From: Bacteroidia bacterium
GTDB lineage: Bacteria; Bacteroidota; Bacteroidia; Bacteroidales; Prolixibacteraceae
Direction: 5' to 3'
Length of the DNA stretch: 29,332 bases
NCBI GenBank assembly: GCA_025358395.1
Contig: JANYJT010000102.1
Span: 1-29,332, forward strand
A program made the translations under genes and the position numbers. How positions within the stretch are numbered: position 1 is the stretch's first letter; every line of letters begins with the position of its first letter. A model generated the notes under the pieces. That model had not been told where the DNA came from. It ran no database searches and saw only the letters and a list, made by a program, of their open reading frames with translations. Positions 8,155 to 17,236 of this stretch are shown here, in pieces.

Positions 8155-9957
8155 TTAGCCGATTTTTGAAGTTCTTTTGCGTTCTATTTCGGTCAGTTTA
8201 ACTTTTCTGAGTCTGATAGATTTTGGCGTAACCTCCACGTATTCATCCTTTTGTATATATTCGAGTGCCTCTTCCAGACTAAATTTGGTTGCGGGTGTCA
8301 GGCGAATTTTGTCGTCAGACCCTGAGGCTCTCATGTTGGTGAGCTTTTTCGGTTTCGTCAGGTTAAGTACCAGATCTCCCTCGCGGTTGTTTTCACCGCA
8401 AACTTGTCCTTCGTAGATTTCATCCTGTGGCTCAATAAAATAGCGCCCACGATCCTGTAACTTACCCAAAGAATAGGCAAATGCTGTACCTGTCTCCATG
8501 GCAATCAGAGAACCATTGACCCGGGTTTCGATCGGGCCTTTGAATTTATCGTAGTGCAGAAAGCGGTGCGACATAACGGCCTCACCCTGAGTAGCGGTAA
8601 GTAAATTGGTACGCAAACCGATGATTCCTCTTGATGGAACATGAAATTCCAGGTGGGTGCGGTCGCCTTTGTGTTCCATGTTGATCATTTCACCTTTGCG
8701 GCGGGTAACAAAGTCAATCGCTGTACCGGCCATTTCTGCCGGAAGGTCTATGTCGAGCAATTCAATGGGTTCATGCCGTTCACCGTGCATCTCTTTGTAC
8801 AGAACCTGTGGCTGACCGACCTGCAATTCGTAACCTTCACGACGCATCGTCTCAATCAGAACTGAAAGATGGAGAACACCGCGTCCGTTTACATTCCATG
8901 AGTCAGCCGAATCGGTCGGTTCGACGCGAAGAGCCAGGTTTTTTTCCAATTCGCGCTCGAGTCGTTCGTGAATGTGGCGGCTGGTAACATATTTTCCCTC
9001 TTTACCATAGAAAGGTGAGTTGTTGATGGTGAACAACATACTCATGGTTGGCTCATCAACATCAATTGGATCAAGGGCTTCAGGGTTTTCATAATCGCAG
9101 ATAGTATCGCCGATTTCAAAATCATCGATGCCTACCAGGGCACAGATATCCCCGTTAAGGGCAGTTGCAACTTTTTCGCGGCCTAAGCCGGTAAAGACAT
9201 GCAGTTCTTTTATTTTTGAACGGGTGATGGTTCCATCGCGTTTGACGAGTGAGACATTCATCCCTTCCTTGATCTCTCCACGATGGATCCTTCCAATGGC
9301 AATCCGTCCGATATATTTCGAATAATCGAGTGAGGTAATCAACATCTGTGGAGTACCTTCGTTTTCGGGAGGAGCGGGGATGTGCTCGAGAATGGCATCG
9401 AACAACGGTTCAATATTCGTCGCCGGACTTTTCCAATCCGTACTCATCCAGTTTTGTTTGGCAGATCCGTAAATGGTCGGAAAATCGAGTTGATCTTCTG
9501 ATGCATCCAAACTGTACATTAACTCAAAAACCTGTTCGTGAACTACATCCGGACGACAGTTTGGTTTATCTACCTTATTAACTACAACAATGGGTTTGAG
9601 TCCAAGTTCAATTGCTTTTTGAAGGACAAACCTTGTCTGGGGCATGGTGCCTTCGAAGGCATCTACCAAAAGCAAGACTCCGTCTGCCATGTTCAGTACT
9701 CTTTCAACTTCTCCGCCAAAGTCGGAGTGTCCAGGGGTGTCGATGATGTTAATCTTAATGCCTTTGTACACCACCGAAACGTTCTTCGCCAGAATTGTGA
9801 TCCCTCTTTCGCGTTCAAGATCGTTGGAATCGAGGATTAATTCTCCGGGATTCTGATTGGAACGGAAGATATTGGAGTGCAGTATCATCTTGTCTACCAG
9901 TGTAGTTTTACCGTGGTCGACGTGGGCAATTATGGCTATGTTTCTTATTTTTCGCAT
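8155..9957 (-). CDS. typA: translational GTPase TypA/BipA
   Basis: A 600-residue ribosome-associated GTPase of the elongation-factor family, needed for ribosome assembly and growth under stress such as cold. G-domain motifs are complete: AHVDHGKTT (11-19), the RERGITI switch I, DTPGH (73-77) and NKVD (127-130). The EF-G-like domains III and V and the TypA-specific C-terminus follow (RGIIGLRTNLLTATQGEA, LTNMRASGSDDK, and a KLTEIERKRTSK tail), and the length is standard. A single gene on the minus strand, it converges on the barrel gene and lies 98 bp downstream of tonB. A TACCTTCG box just upstream suggests its own promoter. Confidence 0.97.
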   Translation of the reverse strand: MRKIRNIAIIAHVDHGKTTLVDKMILHSNIFRSNQNPGELILDSNDLERERGITILAKNVSVVYKGIKINIIDTPGHSDFGGEVERVLNMADGVLLLVDAFEGTMPQTRFVLQKAIELGLKPIVVVNKVDKPNCRPDVVHEQVFELMYSLDASEDQLDFPTIYGSAKQNWMSTDWKSPATNIEPLFDAILEHIPAPPENEGTPQMLITSLDYSKYIGRIAIGRIHRGEIKEGMNVSLVKRDGTITRSKIKELHVFTGLGREKVATALNGDICALVGIDDFEIGDTICDYENPEALDPIDVDEPTMSMLFTINNSPFYGKEGKYVTSRHIHERLERELEKNLALRVEPTDSADSWNVNGRGVLHLSVLIETMRREGYELQVGQPQVLYKEMHGERHEPIELLDIDLPAEMAGTAIDFVTRRKGEMINMEHKGDRTHLEFHVPSRGIIGLRTNLLTATQGEAVMSHRFLHYDKFKGPIETRVNGSLIAMETGTAFAYSLGKLQDRGRYFIEPQDEIYEGQVCGENNREGDLVLNLTKPKKLTNMRASGSDDKIRLTPATKFSLEEALEYIQKDEYVEVTPKSIRLRKVKLTEIERKRTSKIG

Positions 9958-9973
9958 CTTACTAATTTGGGTG

Positions 9974-9981
9974 CGAAGGTA
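9974..9981 (-). promoter_or_regulatory. candidate -7 element of typA
   Basis: On the minus strand TACCTTCG precedes the typA ATG by 16 bp. It is one base from the Bacteroidota TAnnTTTG consensus. No clear TTG is seen about 20 bp further upstream, so the assignment is tentative. It implies a very short leader. Confidence 0.35.
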
Positions 9982-10054
9982 GTCATTAATTCAGGGCTAC
10001 GTATCAGGGGAATAAAATCATTCTGTTAAATTTATTTTACTTACAATTTTGTGT

Positions 10055-10963
10055 TTATTGAAGCACAAAATGATAAGTAATCGTGCCCTTTTGGAAAGCT
10101 GGCGCATTGTCGTCGACATTAAATTTTGCTGCACGCGCTGCTTTGGTGGCAGCTTCAACCAAATCAGGATCGCTGGTGGTCGAACCAAAGATGCCGCCTC
10201 TTGCGGCAGAGACCTTGCCCAGCTTATCAACAGTAACTTCAACCACAACGATTCCTCCCTCATTTCCCGGATAAGCCGGCTTTGGGATAGAGCGAGCCTG
10301 ACGTCCGGCCAGACTAAAAGATACTCCGTTGCCGGTTCCACCGCCGGGTCCATACCGCTTTACGCCGGGCTGACCGTTTGGGTCGCCCTGGTTTCCGGGA
10401 CCATAGGTAATTCCTTCACCTTTTGAGGTTGAACCATTGTCTGTCAGTCCGCCGCCAAAAGCGTTTTTTGCCCTGGAATTGATGTTGCCAATCATTTTGT
10501 CTTCCTGCAGTTTTTTCTGGAGTTGCTGCTCTTCTATTCGCTGTTTCGCCAACTGTTCCTGTTTGCGTTTTTTTTCAAGTTCGACAGTTGGATCAATTAT
10601 TTCTTTCTTGACTATTTTCTTCTCTTTCTTTGCCGTGCGCAAGGAAATGGAGGCTTCATGTTCTTGTGTAAGCAGATCTTCTTCCTTAATTTCAGCCTGA
10701 ATGAGTTTTGGAGGAGAAGTAATGGTCGCCTTTTGATCGGCCGTGACCGGAGGCTTATAAATGTTATCATTTCTGGAATAGACAGCAGAGGGTTCTTCTT
10801 CCCCTTTGCCCGTATCAGAATAGCCGAAATCAACTAGCAACCCTTCGTCTGTCTTGAATTCCATATCGGTCGAGAGGGTAAGCATCAGCAAAAAAAGGAT
10901 GATGCCGCCGTGTATTAACAGCGTATATATAATGCCGTTTCTTTGGCTTTCAGATATTGTCAT
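10055..10963 (-). CDS. tonB: TonB-type energy transducer
   Basis: A 302-residue periplasm-spanning protein that passes inner-membrane proton energy to outer-membrane receptors. One N-terminal helix (about 11-30, IIYTLLIHGGIILFLLMLTL) follows a short cytoplasmic tail. A charged coiled-coil stretch rich in K, E and Q (about 110-155) comes next, then a glycine-rich linker (about 165-215). The C-terminal domain (PKPAYPGNEGGIVVVEVTVD to KGTITYHFVLQ) is the Bacteroidota TonB-like fold. This subtype usually sits behind exbB/exbD, but none is in the window. It is 95 bp downstream of tamB on the same strand. A small hairpin (10046-10053 with 10064-10071) spans the stop codon but lacks a U-run. Confidence 0.85.
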   Translation of the reverse strand: MTISESQRNGIIYTLLIHGGIILFLLMLTLSTDMEFKTDEGLLVDFGYSDTGKGEEEPSAVYSRNDNIYKPPVTADQKATITSPPKLIQAEIKEEDLLTQEHEASISLRTAKKEKKIVKKEIIDPTVELEKKRKQEQLAKQRIEEQQLQKKLQEDKMIGNINSRAKNAFGGGLTDNGSTSKGEGITYGPGNQGDPNGQPGVKRYGPGGGTGNGVSFSLAGRQARSIPKPAYPGNEGGIVVVEVTVDKLGKVSAARGGIFGSTTSDPDLVEAATKAARAAKFNVDDNAPAFQKGTITYHFVLQ

Positions 10964-11057
10964 AAACTCCGGGCTCTTAAACAGCCATTTTACCGAAGGC
11001 TCAGAATAATCATTTCAGAGCATCCCCGAATGGATATTGCCAAAATTAGAAATAAAT

Positions 11058-14000
11058 TCAGTATGTCGGGCTTAAAAGTGGTGGTTTTAATCCGGGTTGT
11101 TTTTTAACTCGTATTGGATGAAACAAGTCGTAAAAGGAGTTAAAACTTTCGCGGTAGGAGAATCCAATTCCTTGTTTGTAAGGTGAGGTATCGTAGGTCA
11201 TATCTGTATTGGCTCTGTTGTAAGCTTTCAACTGCAGTTTTCCAGATTCTATCAGCTTCACAAAGACCTCTATCTCACCCAACACCGAATTATTGTTAGT
11301 AGTTTGCAAGCTGCTGTTATTGCCAATATTTCCGTTGATTGTAACACGATCATTGAAAATTTGTGTACTTAATGCAAGTTCCATCTGGTTGGTATTTACC
11401 AGATCGCCTGGCTTGTATTTAAATCCGACATCAAAATTTGAACTGATTTGTGATAGCCAGTTGGAAAGCTGGTTTGAGAGCATTTCCGAAGTTGTTGCTC
11501 CCACCAGGGACCCGGTATTGTTTTGAGAATCTGTTCTTCCACGAATGTATTCCGGTGTATAAAATTGGCCGATCAACATCAGGGCCAGCATTTGCCTGTT
11601 GATGTCATCCTGGGTACTGATAAATTGTTGTAATTCATCTTTTGTGCGCTCATCCGCGGTAGGGAAAAGAATGTCAAATTTAAGAACCGGGTTTAAAAGT
11701 TTACGGGATAGATTGATTTTGCATTCGATGGGAATTCTGCCTGTGTTCTCATTTTTATAGGTGTCGACAAGTAAATCTTTCACAGATGCTTTGATATTAT
11801 AAACGGCATTCAGGTCGACAATTGCCTCATAAGGATCTCCATTCCAGGTGATTGTTCCGCCCTCTTCCAATTTGAATCTTTTGCCGATCACATTTTGAAG
11901 GGTAAAAAGGTAATCTCCTTTGTCGATTGTGTAGTTCCCGAACATGGTGAAATTATCCTGCGCGTCATAAACCATATGGAGATTTCCGGAGCCCTGACCT
12001 GAAATTACATCCCCGAGTGTCGAGTTAAAAAGTATTTGAATTTTGGCAGCAGGAGTGGCTGTAATATTGAGGTTCATCTCAAATGAACTGTTATCAGGAG
12101 GAAGGACAGTAGTTATTTTTTTATTGACCAGCGTATCAGCGCCAACAAACCGAATAAAGCTATTTTCGGAGGCAGACACCGGAGTCTCCAATGGTACAAC
12201 TATCTGTGTGCCTTCTTCACTTTGTACATTCATTTCCATTTTTAATCGTTCACCGGCGCCTGTTATCAGGATATCTCCACTGCAGAAAGCATCACCGTAG
12301 AACAGGGAATTGTCTGCCAGTGTCGTTTTCATGGCTTCAATTTTTTTCGTTTTCACCCCAAGATGATATTTCATATTTCCAAACATCTTATGGGTGATGT
12401 AGCCATTAAACAAGGCTGAATTATTCCTGGAATCTTTCAAAGTAATCTTTTTAAAGAGAATAGAATCTCCTGAGAATTCCACGATGTCGTTAAAATAGTA
12501 TCCCACTTTGGTGTAATCAATTCCAATTTTGGCATTTGAAACGTTTACTTTACCAATGAAGACGGGGTCTTTGAAAGTACCGGTAATGGCAACCGACCCG
12601 TTGCCTTTTCCTGTCACACCATTTGAAAAACTTTGTAGAAAGGGGTAAATCGTTTCGACCGAAAAATTAGTCAGTCTGGCCTTGTAATTGAGCGAATCGG
12701 TTTTAGGCGTATAATATCCACTGATCAACAAAGAGGTTGTATCTAATTTATTCAAACGAATGGAAGAATACAGCCGTTTTTCCTCGTTGTTCCAGATGTT
12801 GTCGAAGATGATATCGCCAAAATGATTTTTGTCGTAATGAAATTCTTTGATGGACAGATTGCTGTTCAGAAAAAACGAATGTCTTATGGAAGAGATTTCT
12901 GTTTTGCCGCTTAGGATACCTTCGATGCCAATTTTCTGTTTTGAGATCAAATCAAAAAAACCAAGATTGATTTTTCCAGCTTCTATATTCAGTTTATCGT
13001 ATTGATTGTCAGTTAGTTTTCCGTTAATTCTAAAAAATTCATCTGCATGATGCAAATTGAAATTGTTGATATCAATTCTTGTTGAATCAATGTGAATCTG
13101 GCTGTTTTCAAATTGCCATAGCGTATCTGCAACCAAAAAATTGGAAGGTTTGATATTGAAATCTGCCATTCTTAGTCCGTCGCTGTTTCTGGAGAAGAGT
13201 CCTTCCATATCAATTTTACCACTGTAATTGTGATCGGTCTTTGTCCCCCAGCTAAAAGTGGTCAGAAGTGTATCGTTGAATAACGTGTTGTCGAGCGAAA
13301 CATTATCAAGCCGATAGTTTTCACCAAGGGCAGCCTCTTTCATTCCCAGACTTAAAATCCAGCGTTCGCCCTCATTGCGCGAAGAGAAAGAAAGCCCTTT
13401 TGTATGGTAGGATTGATAGGATAAATTCTCTGCTTTGCAATCGAAATTCAGGCTTTTTTTCAAAGAATTGATCTCCCCTTTCATTAAAATGGGGGAATTA
13501 GGAACCATATCAGGCAGGAAAAAGAAAGTAATTAGTTCAGGCTTCTTGATGTTTGCATTCAGGCTGAAAATATTATTCCCGGATACTCCATCTTTGCTGA
13601 AGGGCAGGTCGGCAGAAGGAAGATAATGAAGAAGATAGTCCCTAATTGTCTGTCCCATTTCCAAAAGGCGGTATTTTCCGGCAATATCAACATCTGCTAT
13701 ATCCGATCTCATGGTAATGGTATTCTTGTCCGGCGAGTTGGTAGTACTCAAATTAAGGGCTTTGATGTCAAATATTTTGCCTTCCCTGGATAATTTCATT
13801 TTATGCAGGTCGATGGATCCGTTTAACTCGTCAATGTTTCTTCCGGTGAAGTTGGCGTCCATGTTGAAGGAGCAATTGGCATCCTTGTGCAATTGGTCAA
13901 TTCCCAGCGCGTATAAATTGGCTGTATTTACTGTGGATGAAAAATTGAATGCGGGTGTTTTACTACCAAGATCCGCTTTGCCTGAAAATTTCAATTGAAT

Positions 14001-15572
14001 ATTTTTGTCGTTGATTGATAACCGGCCATCATAACTCTTGTTGCTGGCTGTTCCATTCATGTAGATCGAATCGATTCGGTTGTTGTTGTAATAGAGACTA
14101 TCGATGTTCCCGTTGATGGTCGCATTAAACCGGGTACCATTTTTGTTTACACCAACTTCAGTATGCAAGGAAATTTCCCCTAATGGATCCAGACCTAATA
14201 ATTTCCCCAGTTTAAATGATCTGGCATCAAGCTTTCCTTTAAACGACAGGGCTCCAGACATGCTGGGCGCAATGGCAATGTCTGTCGACAAGGATCCAAG
14301 GTCACCGTTTAAATTCCCATAGGCAACAAAATCGTAAGGGAATCCACTAAAAGTACCCTGATAGTTAAGGTTCACATCATCAAGCATCGATTTTGGAATG
14401 TTTGGATAATGTCTAGGGTAAGCATCCGGCAGCCTGATTAAGGCAAAGTCGTTGAAATTAAAAGTGTTGTTGTAGAATTTTAAGAATATATAGGTGTTTT
14501 GCCAGTCGGGTAATCCCTTTAAATCCAGGTCTGCATTGAAAGAGGTTTTCTGACCTATCCTGAAATTCAGATTTTTAAATTTCAAATTGTCGATGCTTCC
14601 CTGAACACCTCCTGAGAACATGACGGACTCATTCATTCCCCAAATATCGGGTATAAAATAGGCAAGATCAGCGATTGAAATGATGGATGGGGCCAGATTG
14701 CCATAATAATCGTATTGAAATCCCAGAGGCAAATCTTCTATTTTTTTAACAGAGGTTCGATTGTCCAGCAGCACTCCCTTGCGCGGGGTTACCTTCATCG
14801 AATCCGAAAAAATACTGGAATGAGGGGTGATCATGGCGAATTTGCTCAGGTACAATCCGGAAGAATCTAATTGTGCTTTGAAAGTCATGTTGTTAATGGA
14901 AAATCCGGATTTTTCAACAAAAGAGGCATTATCCAAAATCATGTCAACTGCCAATCCCTCCCTTTTTACATGCACAAGAGAGAAGTTTAGCTTTCTGATC
15001 GCCAAGTCATTCAAATTAATACCCTCATGAAAAACAGTATCCGCGTATGGCTTTTTAAACCGCATTTCTCCGTCACGCACAAAGAGATTGTTGAAGGTCA
15101 CATCCCATGATGTTTCATTTGGCGCAGAAGGCGGAGCGGCTTTAAGCGAATCGAGAACAAATTGGAAGTTGGTACCTGTGGTATCCTGGAAAAGATGGAT
15201 TTTTGGTTGTTGCACGATGATACTGTTCAGGTGAACATGCCTGCTTCCAAGTTTGATGCTGTCGATCTGAAGCTTTATTTGATCAATAAATAGTAGGGTA
15301 TCCCTGGATTGATCTTCGACCAATATTTTTTCAAGAGTTATCTGATCAAAGAAGGAGATGTCTATGGCGCCTACCTTGATCCTTGTGTTGAAAGTCTGTC
15401 CAACCTGTTCCATGAGCCATCTTATGGCGACAGTCTGAACAGTCTTGCTGCGAAAAGCGACATACAACAATTCCGGCAAAGCGATCAGCAAAATGGCTAT
15501 GACAACAAATGCCCTAACCTTTTTTTTGATACCTTTGAACACGGATGGAGTGGGTGTTTGCTCTTCTGTCAC
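11058..15572 (-). CDS. tamB: translocation/assembly module TamB-like protein
   Basis: A 1504-residue inner-membrane-anchored periplasmic bridge, implicated in outer-membrane protein assembly and phospholipid transport with a BamA/TamA-type barrel. One N-terminal helix (about 20-40, AFVVIAILLIALPELLYVAF) is followed by a very long repetitive beta-taco region of short amphipathic strands. The C-terminal DUF490 domain includes QGSGNLHMVYDAQDNFTMFG, IECKINLSRKLLNPVLKFDI and DDINRQMLALMLIGQFY. The likely start is GTG at 15572: the frame stays open to an in-frame TAA at 15684-15686 but offers no ATG, GTG or TTG there. Its divergence from tsaD is a common Bacteroidota arrangement. Confidence 0.9.
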   Translation of the reverse strand: MTEEQTPTPSVFKGIKKKVRAFVVIAILLIALPELLYVAFRSKTVQTVAIRWLMEQVGQTFNTRIKVGAIDISFFDQITLEKILVEDQSRDTLLFIDQIKLQIDSIKLGSRHVHLNSIIVQQPKIHLFQDTTGTNFQFVLDSLKAAPPSAPNETSWDVTFNNLFVRDGEMRFKKPYADTVFHEGINLNDLAIRKLNFSLVHVKREGLAVDMILDNASFVEKSGFSINNMTFKAQLDSSGLYLSKFAMITPHSSIFSDSMKVTPRKGVLLDNRTSVKKIEDLPLGFQYDYYGNLAPSIISIADLAYFIPDIWGMNESVMFSGGVQGSIDNLKFKNLNFRIGQKTSFNADLDLKGLPDWQNTYIFLKFYNNTFNFNDFALIRLPDAYPRHYPNIPKSMLDDVNLNYQGTFSGFPYDFVAYGNLNGDLGSLSTDIAIAPSMSGALSFKGKLDARSFKLGKLLGLDPLGEISLHTEVGVNKNGTRFNATINGNIDSLYYNNNRIDSIYMNGTASNKSYDGRLSINDKNIQLKFSGKADLGSKTPAFNFSSTVNTANLYALGIDQLHKDANCSFNMDANFTGRNIDELNGSIDLHKMKLSREGKIFDIKALNLSTTNSPDKNTITMRSDIADVDIAGKYRLLEMGQTIRDYLLHYLPSADLPFSKDGVSGNNIFSLNANIKKPELITFFFLPDMVPNSPILMKGEINSLKKSLNFDCKAENLSYQSYHTKGLSFSSRNEGERWILSLGMKEAALGENYRLDNVSLDNTLFNDTLLTTFSWGTKTDHNYSGKIDMEGLFSRNSDGLRMADFNIKPSNFLVADTLWQFENSQIHIDSTRIDINNFNLHHADEFFRINGKLTDNQYDKLNIEAGKINLGFFDLISKQKIGIEGILSGKTEISSIRHSFFLNSNLSIKEFHYDKNHFGDIIFDNIWNNEEKRLYSSIRLNKLDTTSLLISGYYTPKTDSLNYKARLTNFSVETIYPFLQSFSNGVTGKGNGSVAITGTFKDPVFIGKVNVSNAKIGIDYTKVGYYFNDIVEFSGDSILFKKITLKDSRNNSALFNGYITHKMFGNMKYHLGVKTKKIEAMKTTLADNSLFYGDAFCSGDILITGAGERLKMEMNVQSEEGTQIVVPLETPVSASENSFIRFVGADTLVNKKITTVLPPDNSSFEMNLNITATPAAKIQILFNSTLGDVISGQGSGNLHMVYDAQDNFTMFGNYTIDKGDYLFTLQNVIGKRFKLEEGGTITWNGDPYEAIVDLNAVYNIKASVKDLLVDTYKNENTGRIPIECKINLSRKLLNPVLKFDILFPTADERTKDELQQFISTQDDINRQMLALMLIGQFYTPEYIRGRTDSQNNTGSLVGATTSEMLSNQLSNWLSQISSNFDVGFKYKPGDLVNTNQMELALSTQIFNDRVTINGNIGNNSSLQTTNNNSVLGEIEVFVKLIESGKLQLKAYNRANTDMTYDTSPYKQGIGFSYRESFNSFYDLFHPIRVKKQPGLKPPLLSPTY

Positions 15573-15710
15573 ACAAAATTGATTAAAGTTTTTAGTCCCG
15601 GAAAATATCCCTTCAGACCCCCATTTAAACCATAATGGTGGCTTGATCAGATACCGGTTGTAAGATGCTAAAATTAATATTTTTTACTGAGTTGAACGGA
15701 ATTTTGGAAA

Positions 15711-16745
15711 ATGAGTCACAATAAAGAGATAGTAATTTTGGGCATTGAATCCTCCTGTGATGACACATCTGCAGCGGTGATCAGAAACCAGTTGATGCTA
15801 AGCAATGAGGTGGCCGGACAATCGGTTCACCGCGCTTATGGTGGGGTAGTACCTGAACTTGCTTCGCGTGCACACCTGCAAAACATTATACCCGTCGTAG
15901 ATCAGGCTATTAGAAAAGCCGGCGTTTCACTTGCAGAAATTGATGCAATTGCTTTTACACGCGGTCCCGGACTCCTGGGCTCTCTCCTGGTTGGAACCTC
16001 TTTTGCCAAAGCTTTTTCCCTGGCAAGAAATATTCCGCTCCTTGAGGTCAACCATTTGCAGGGCCATGTGCTGGCGCATTTTATACATGAGAATCATTTA
16101 GATCACAAAGAACCCTCATTCCCATTTTTGTGTCTTTTGGTTTCGGGCGGAAACTCCCAGATTATCCTTGTTCGCGACTATCTGGATATGGAGGTGATTG
16201 GTCAGACCATCGATGATGCGGCAGGTGAAGCCTTTGACAAATGTGCAAAAGTGATGGGATTGCCATATCCCGGCGGTCCGCTTATTGATAAATTTGCCAA
16301 AGAAGGCAATCCGAAGGCATTCACTTTTTCGAAACCCAGAATTCAGGGACTAGATTACAGTTTCAGCGGACTAAAAACCTCATTTTTATATCTGTTGCGT
16401 GATGAAATCGCAAAAAATCCGGATTTCATCGATTCGAACAAAGCGGATATCTGCGCTTCCCTGCAATATACGATTATTGAAATTTTGCTGGCCAAACTTA
16501 GGCTGGCATCCGAACAGACCGGAATAAAAGAAATTGCTGTAGCCGGGGGTGTTTCGGCTAACTCAGGATTAAGAGCTGCTTTGTTGGAGGAAGCTGATAG
16601 GTTTGGATGGCAGATGTATATACCTCCTTTTAAGTTTACGACGGATAATGCTGCGATGATTGCGATTACCGGCTATTATAAATTTCTGAAAGGTAACTTT
16701 GCTTCGCTGGATGCAGTACCATTTTCAAGAGTAATAATTGGGTAA
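15711..16745 (+). CDS. tsaD: tRNA threonylcarbamoyladenosine synthase subunit TsaD
   Basis: The catalytic ASKHA-fold subunit that transfers threonylcarbamoyl to A37 of ANN-decoding tRNAs, acting with TsaB and TsaE (not in the window). 344 residues, standard length. ESSCDDTSAA (13-22) is the N-terminal nucleotide motif; the metal ligands His115 and His119 lie in NHLQGH, with further ligand and substrate motifs VSGGNSQ, DDAAGEAFDKCAK, GGVSANSGLR and FTTDNAAM. The ATG follows a 138-bp divergent spacer shared with tamB. The stop is 4 bp before the dgkA ATG, so both are probably on one transcript. Confidence 0.98.
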   Translation: MSHNKEIVILGIESSCDDTSAAVIRNQLMLSNEVAGQSVHRAYGGVVPELASRAHLQNIIPVVDQAIRKAGVSLAEIDAIAFTRGPGLLGSLLVGTSFAKAFSLARNIPLLEVNHLQGHVLAHFIHENHLDHKEPSFPFLCLLVSGGNSQIILVRDYLDMEVIGQTIDDAAGEAFDKCAKVMGLPYPGGPLIDKFAKEGNPKAFTFSKPRIQGLDYSFSGLKTSFLYLLRDEIAKNPDFIDSNKADICASLQYTIIEILLAKLRLASEQTGIKEIAVAGGVSANSGLRAALLEEADRFGWQMYIPPFKFTTDNAAMIAITGYYKFLKGNFASLDAVPFSRVIIG

Positions 16746-16749
16746 TACT

Positions 16750-17151
16750 ATGACAAAAAAGGAAAAATTCTCTTTCAGGAAAAGATTAAAGAGTTTTGTT
16801 TATGCCTTTAACGGATTGAAGGTAATGTTTAAAGAGGAGCACAACTCCAGGATACATCTGGTTTTTACAGGAATTGTGGTGATTTTTATGCTCGTTTTCA
16901 GGTTTACTTTGACTGAATACGGTTTGCTGGTATTCGCCATAGGATTGGTTTTTTCGGCAGAACTTTTCAATTCAGCTATAGAGAATATTGCTGATCATAT
17001 TTCACCGGAAAAAGATGAGCGGATCAGGAAAGTGAAAGACCTCTCGGCTGCAGCAGTTTTGGTTTGCGCTATAACTTCCTTTTTGATAGGGTGTTTAGTG
17101 ATAGGTCCAAAGGTAATTTTGCTTATCAAATTCTACCAAGGTAACTCTTGA
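16750..17151 (+). CDS. dgkA: DgkA-family diacylglycerol/undecaprenol kinase
   Basis: A small (133-residue) inner-membrane lipid kinase that phosphorylates diacylglycerol or undecaprenol in lipid recycling. Family motifs are RKRLKSFVYAFNGLK near the N-terminus, EEHNSRIHL, the catalytic-site stretch FSAELFNSAIENIADHI, and KVKDLSAAAVL. Three hydrophobic helices are visible (about 38-56, 59-78 and 104-128). I chose ATG at 16750; an in-frame TTG at 16738 would overlap tsaD. Which lipid it uses cannot be told from sequence: the family form outside Proteobacteria is often an undecaprenol kinase. It ends before a strong repeat-built hairpin. Confidence 0.9.
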   Translation: MTKKEKFSFRKRLKSFVYAFNGLKVMFKEEHNSRIHLVFTGIVVIFMLVFRFTLTEYGLLVFAIGLVFSAELFNSAIENIADHISPEKDERIRKVKDLSAAAVLVCAITSFLIGCLVIGPKVILLIKFYQGNS

Positions 17152-17164
17152 CCCTTTTCTTAAG

Positions 17165-17234
17165 GCTATTAGCTATTAGCCATTAGCTATTAGAAAAAAG
17201 CTAAAAGCTAACAACTAATGGCTAACAGCTTTTT
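17165..17234 (+). terminator. hairpin terminator built of a 7-bp word
   Basis: The word CYATTAG occurs four times in tandem on the left (from 17166 to 17193). Inverted copies on the right (17201-17230) complete a hairpin. The outer stem 17171-17186 with 17215-17230 has one mismatch over 16 bp, and the inner stem is also nearly complementary. Five T follow (17230-17234), so it suits termination after dgkA; the minus strand lacks a good U-run. It sits between convergent dgkA and glyA. Confidence 0.72.
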
Positions 17235-17236
17235 CC

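Noticed and set aside
10046..10071. Terminator of tonB
   Set aside because: An 8-bp perfect hairpin spans the stop codon, but no U-run follows on the minus strand, so I do not call it a terminator.
11041..11048. Separate tonB promoter (TAATTTTG on minus strand)
   Set aside because: It fits the -7 consensus, but no -33 TTG lies at the right distance and the sequence is AT-rich enough for chance matches.
15573..15683. Upstream extension of the tamB frame
   Set aside because: The frame is open back to a TAA at 15684-15686 but has no ATG, GTG or TTG, and the segment would add nothing recognisable. The GTG at 15572 is the best start.
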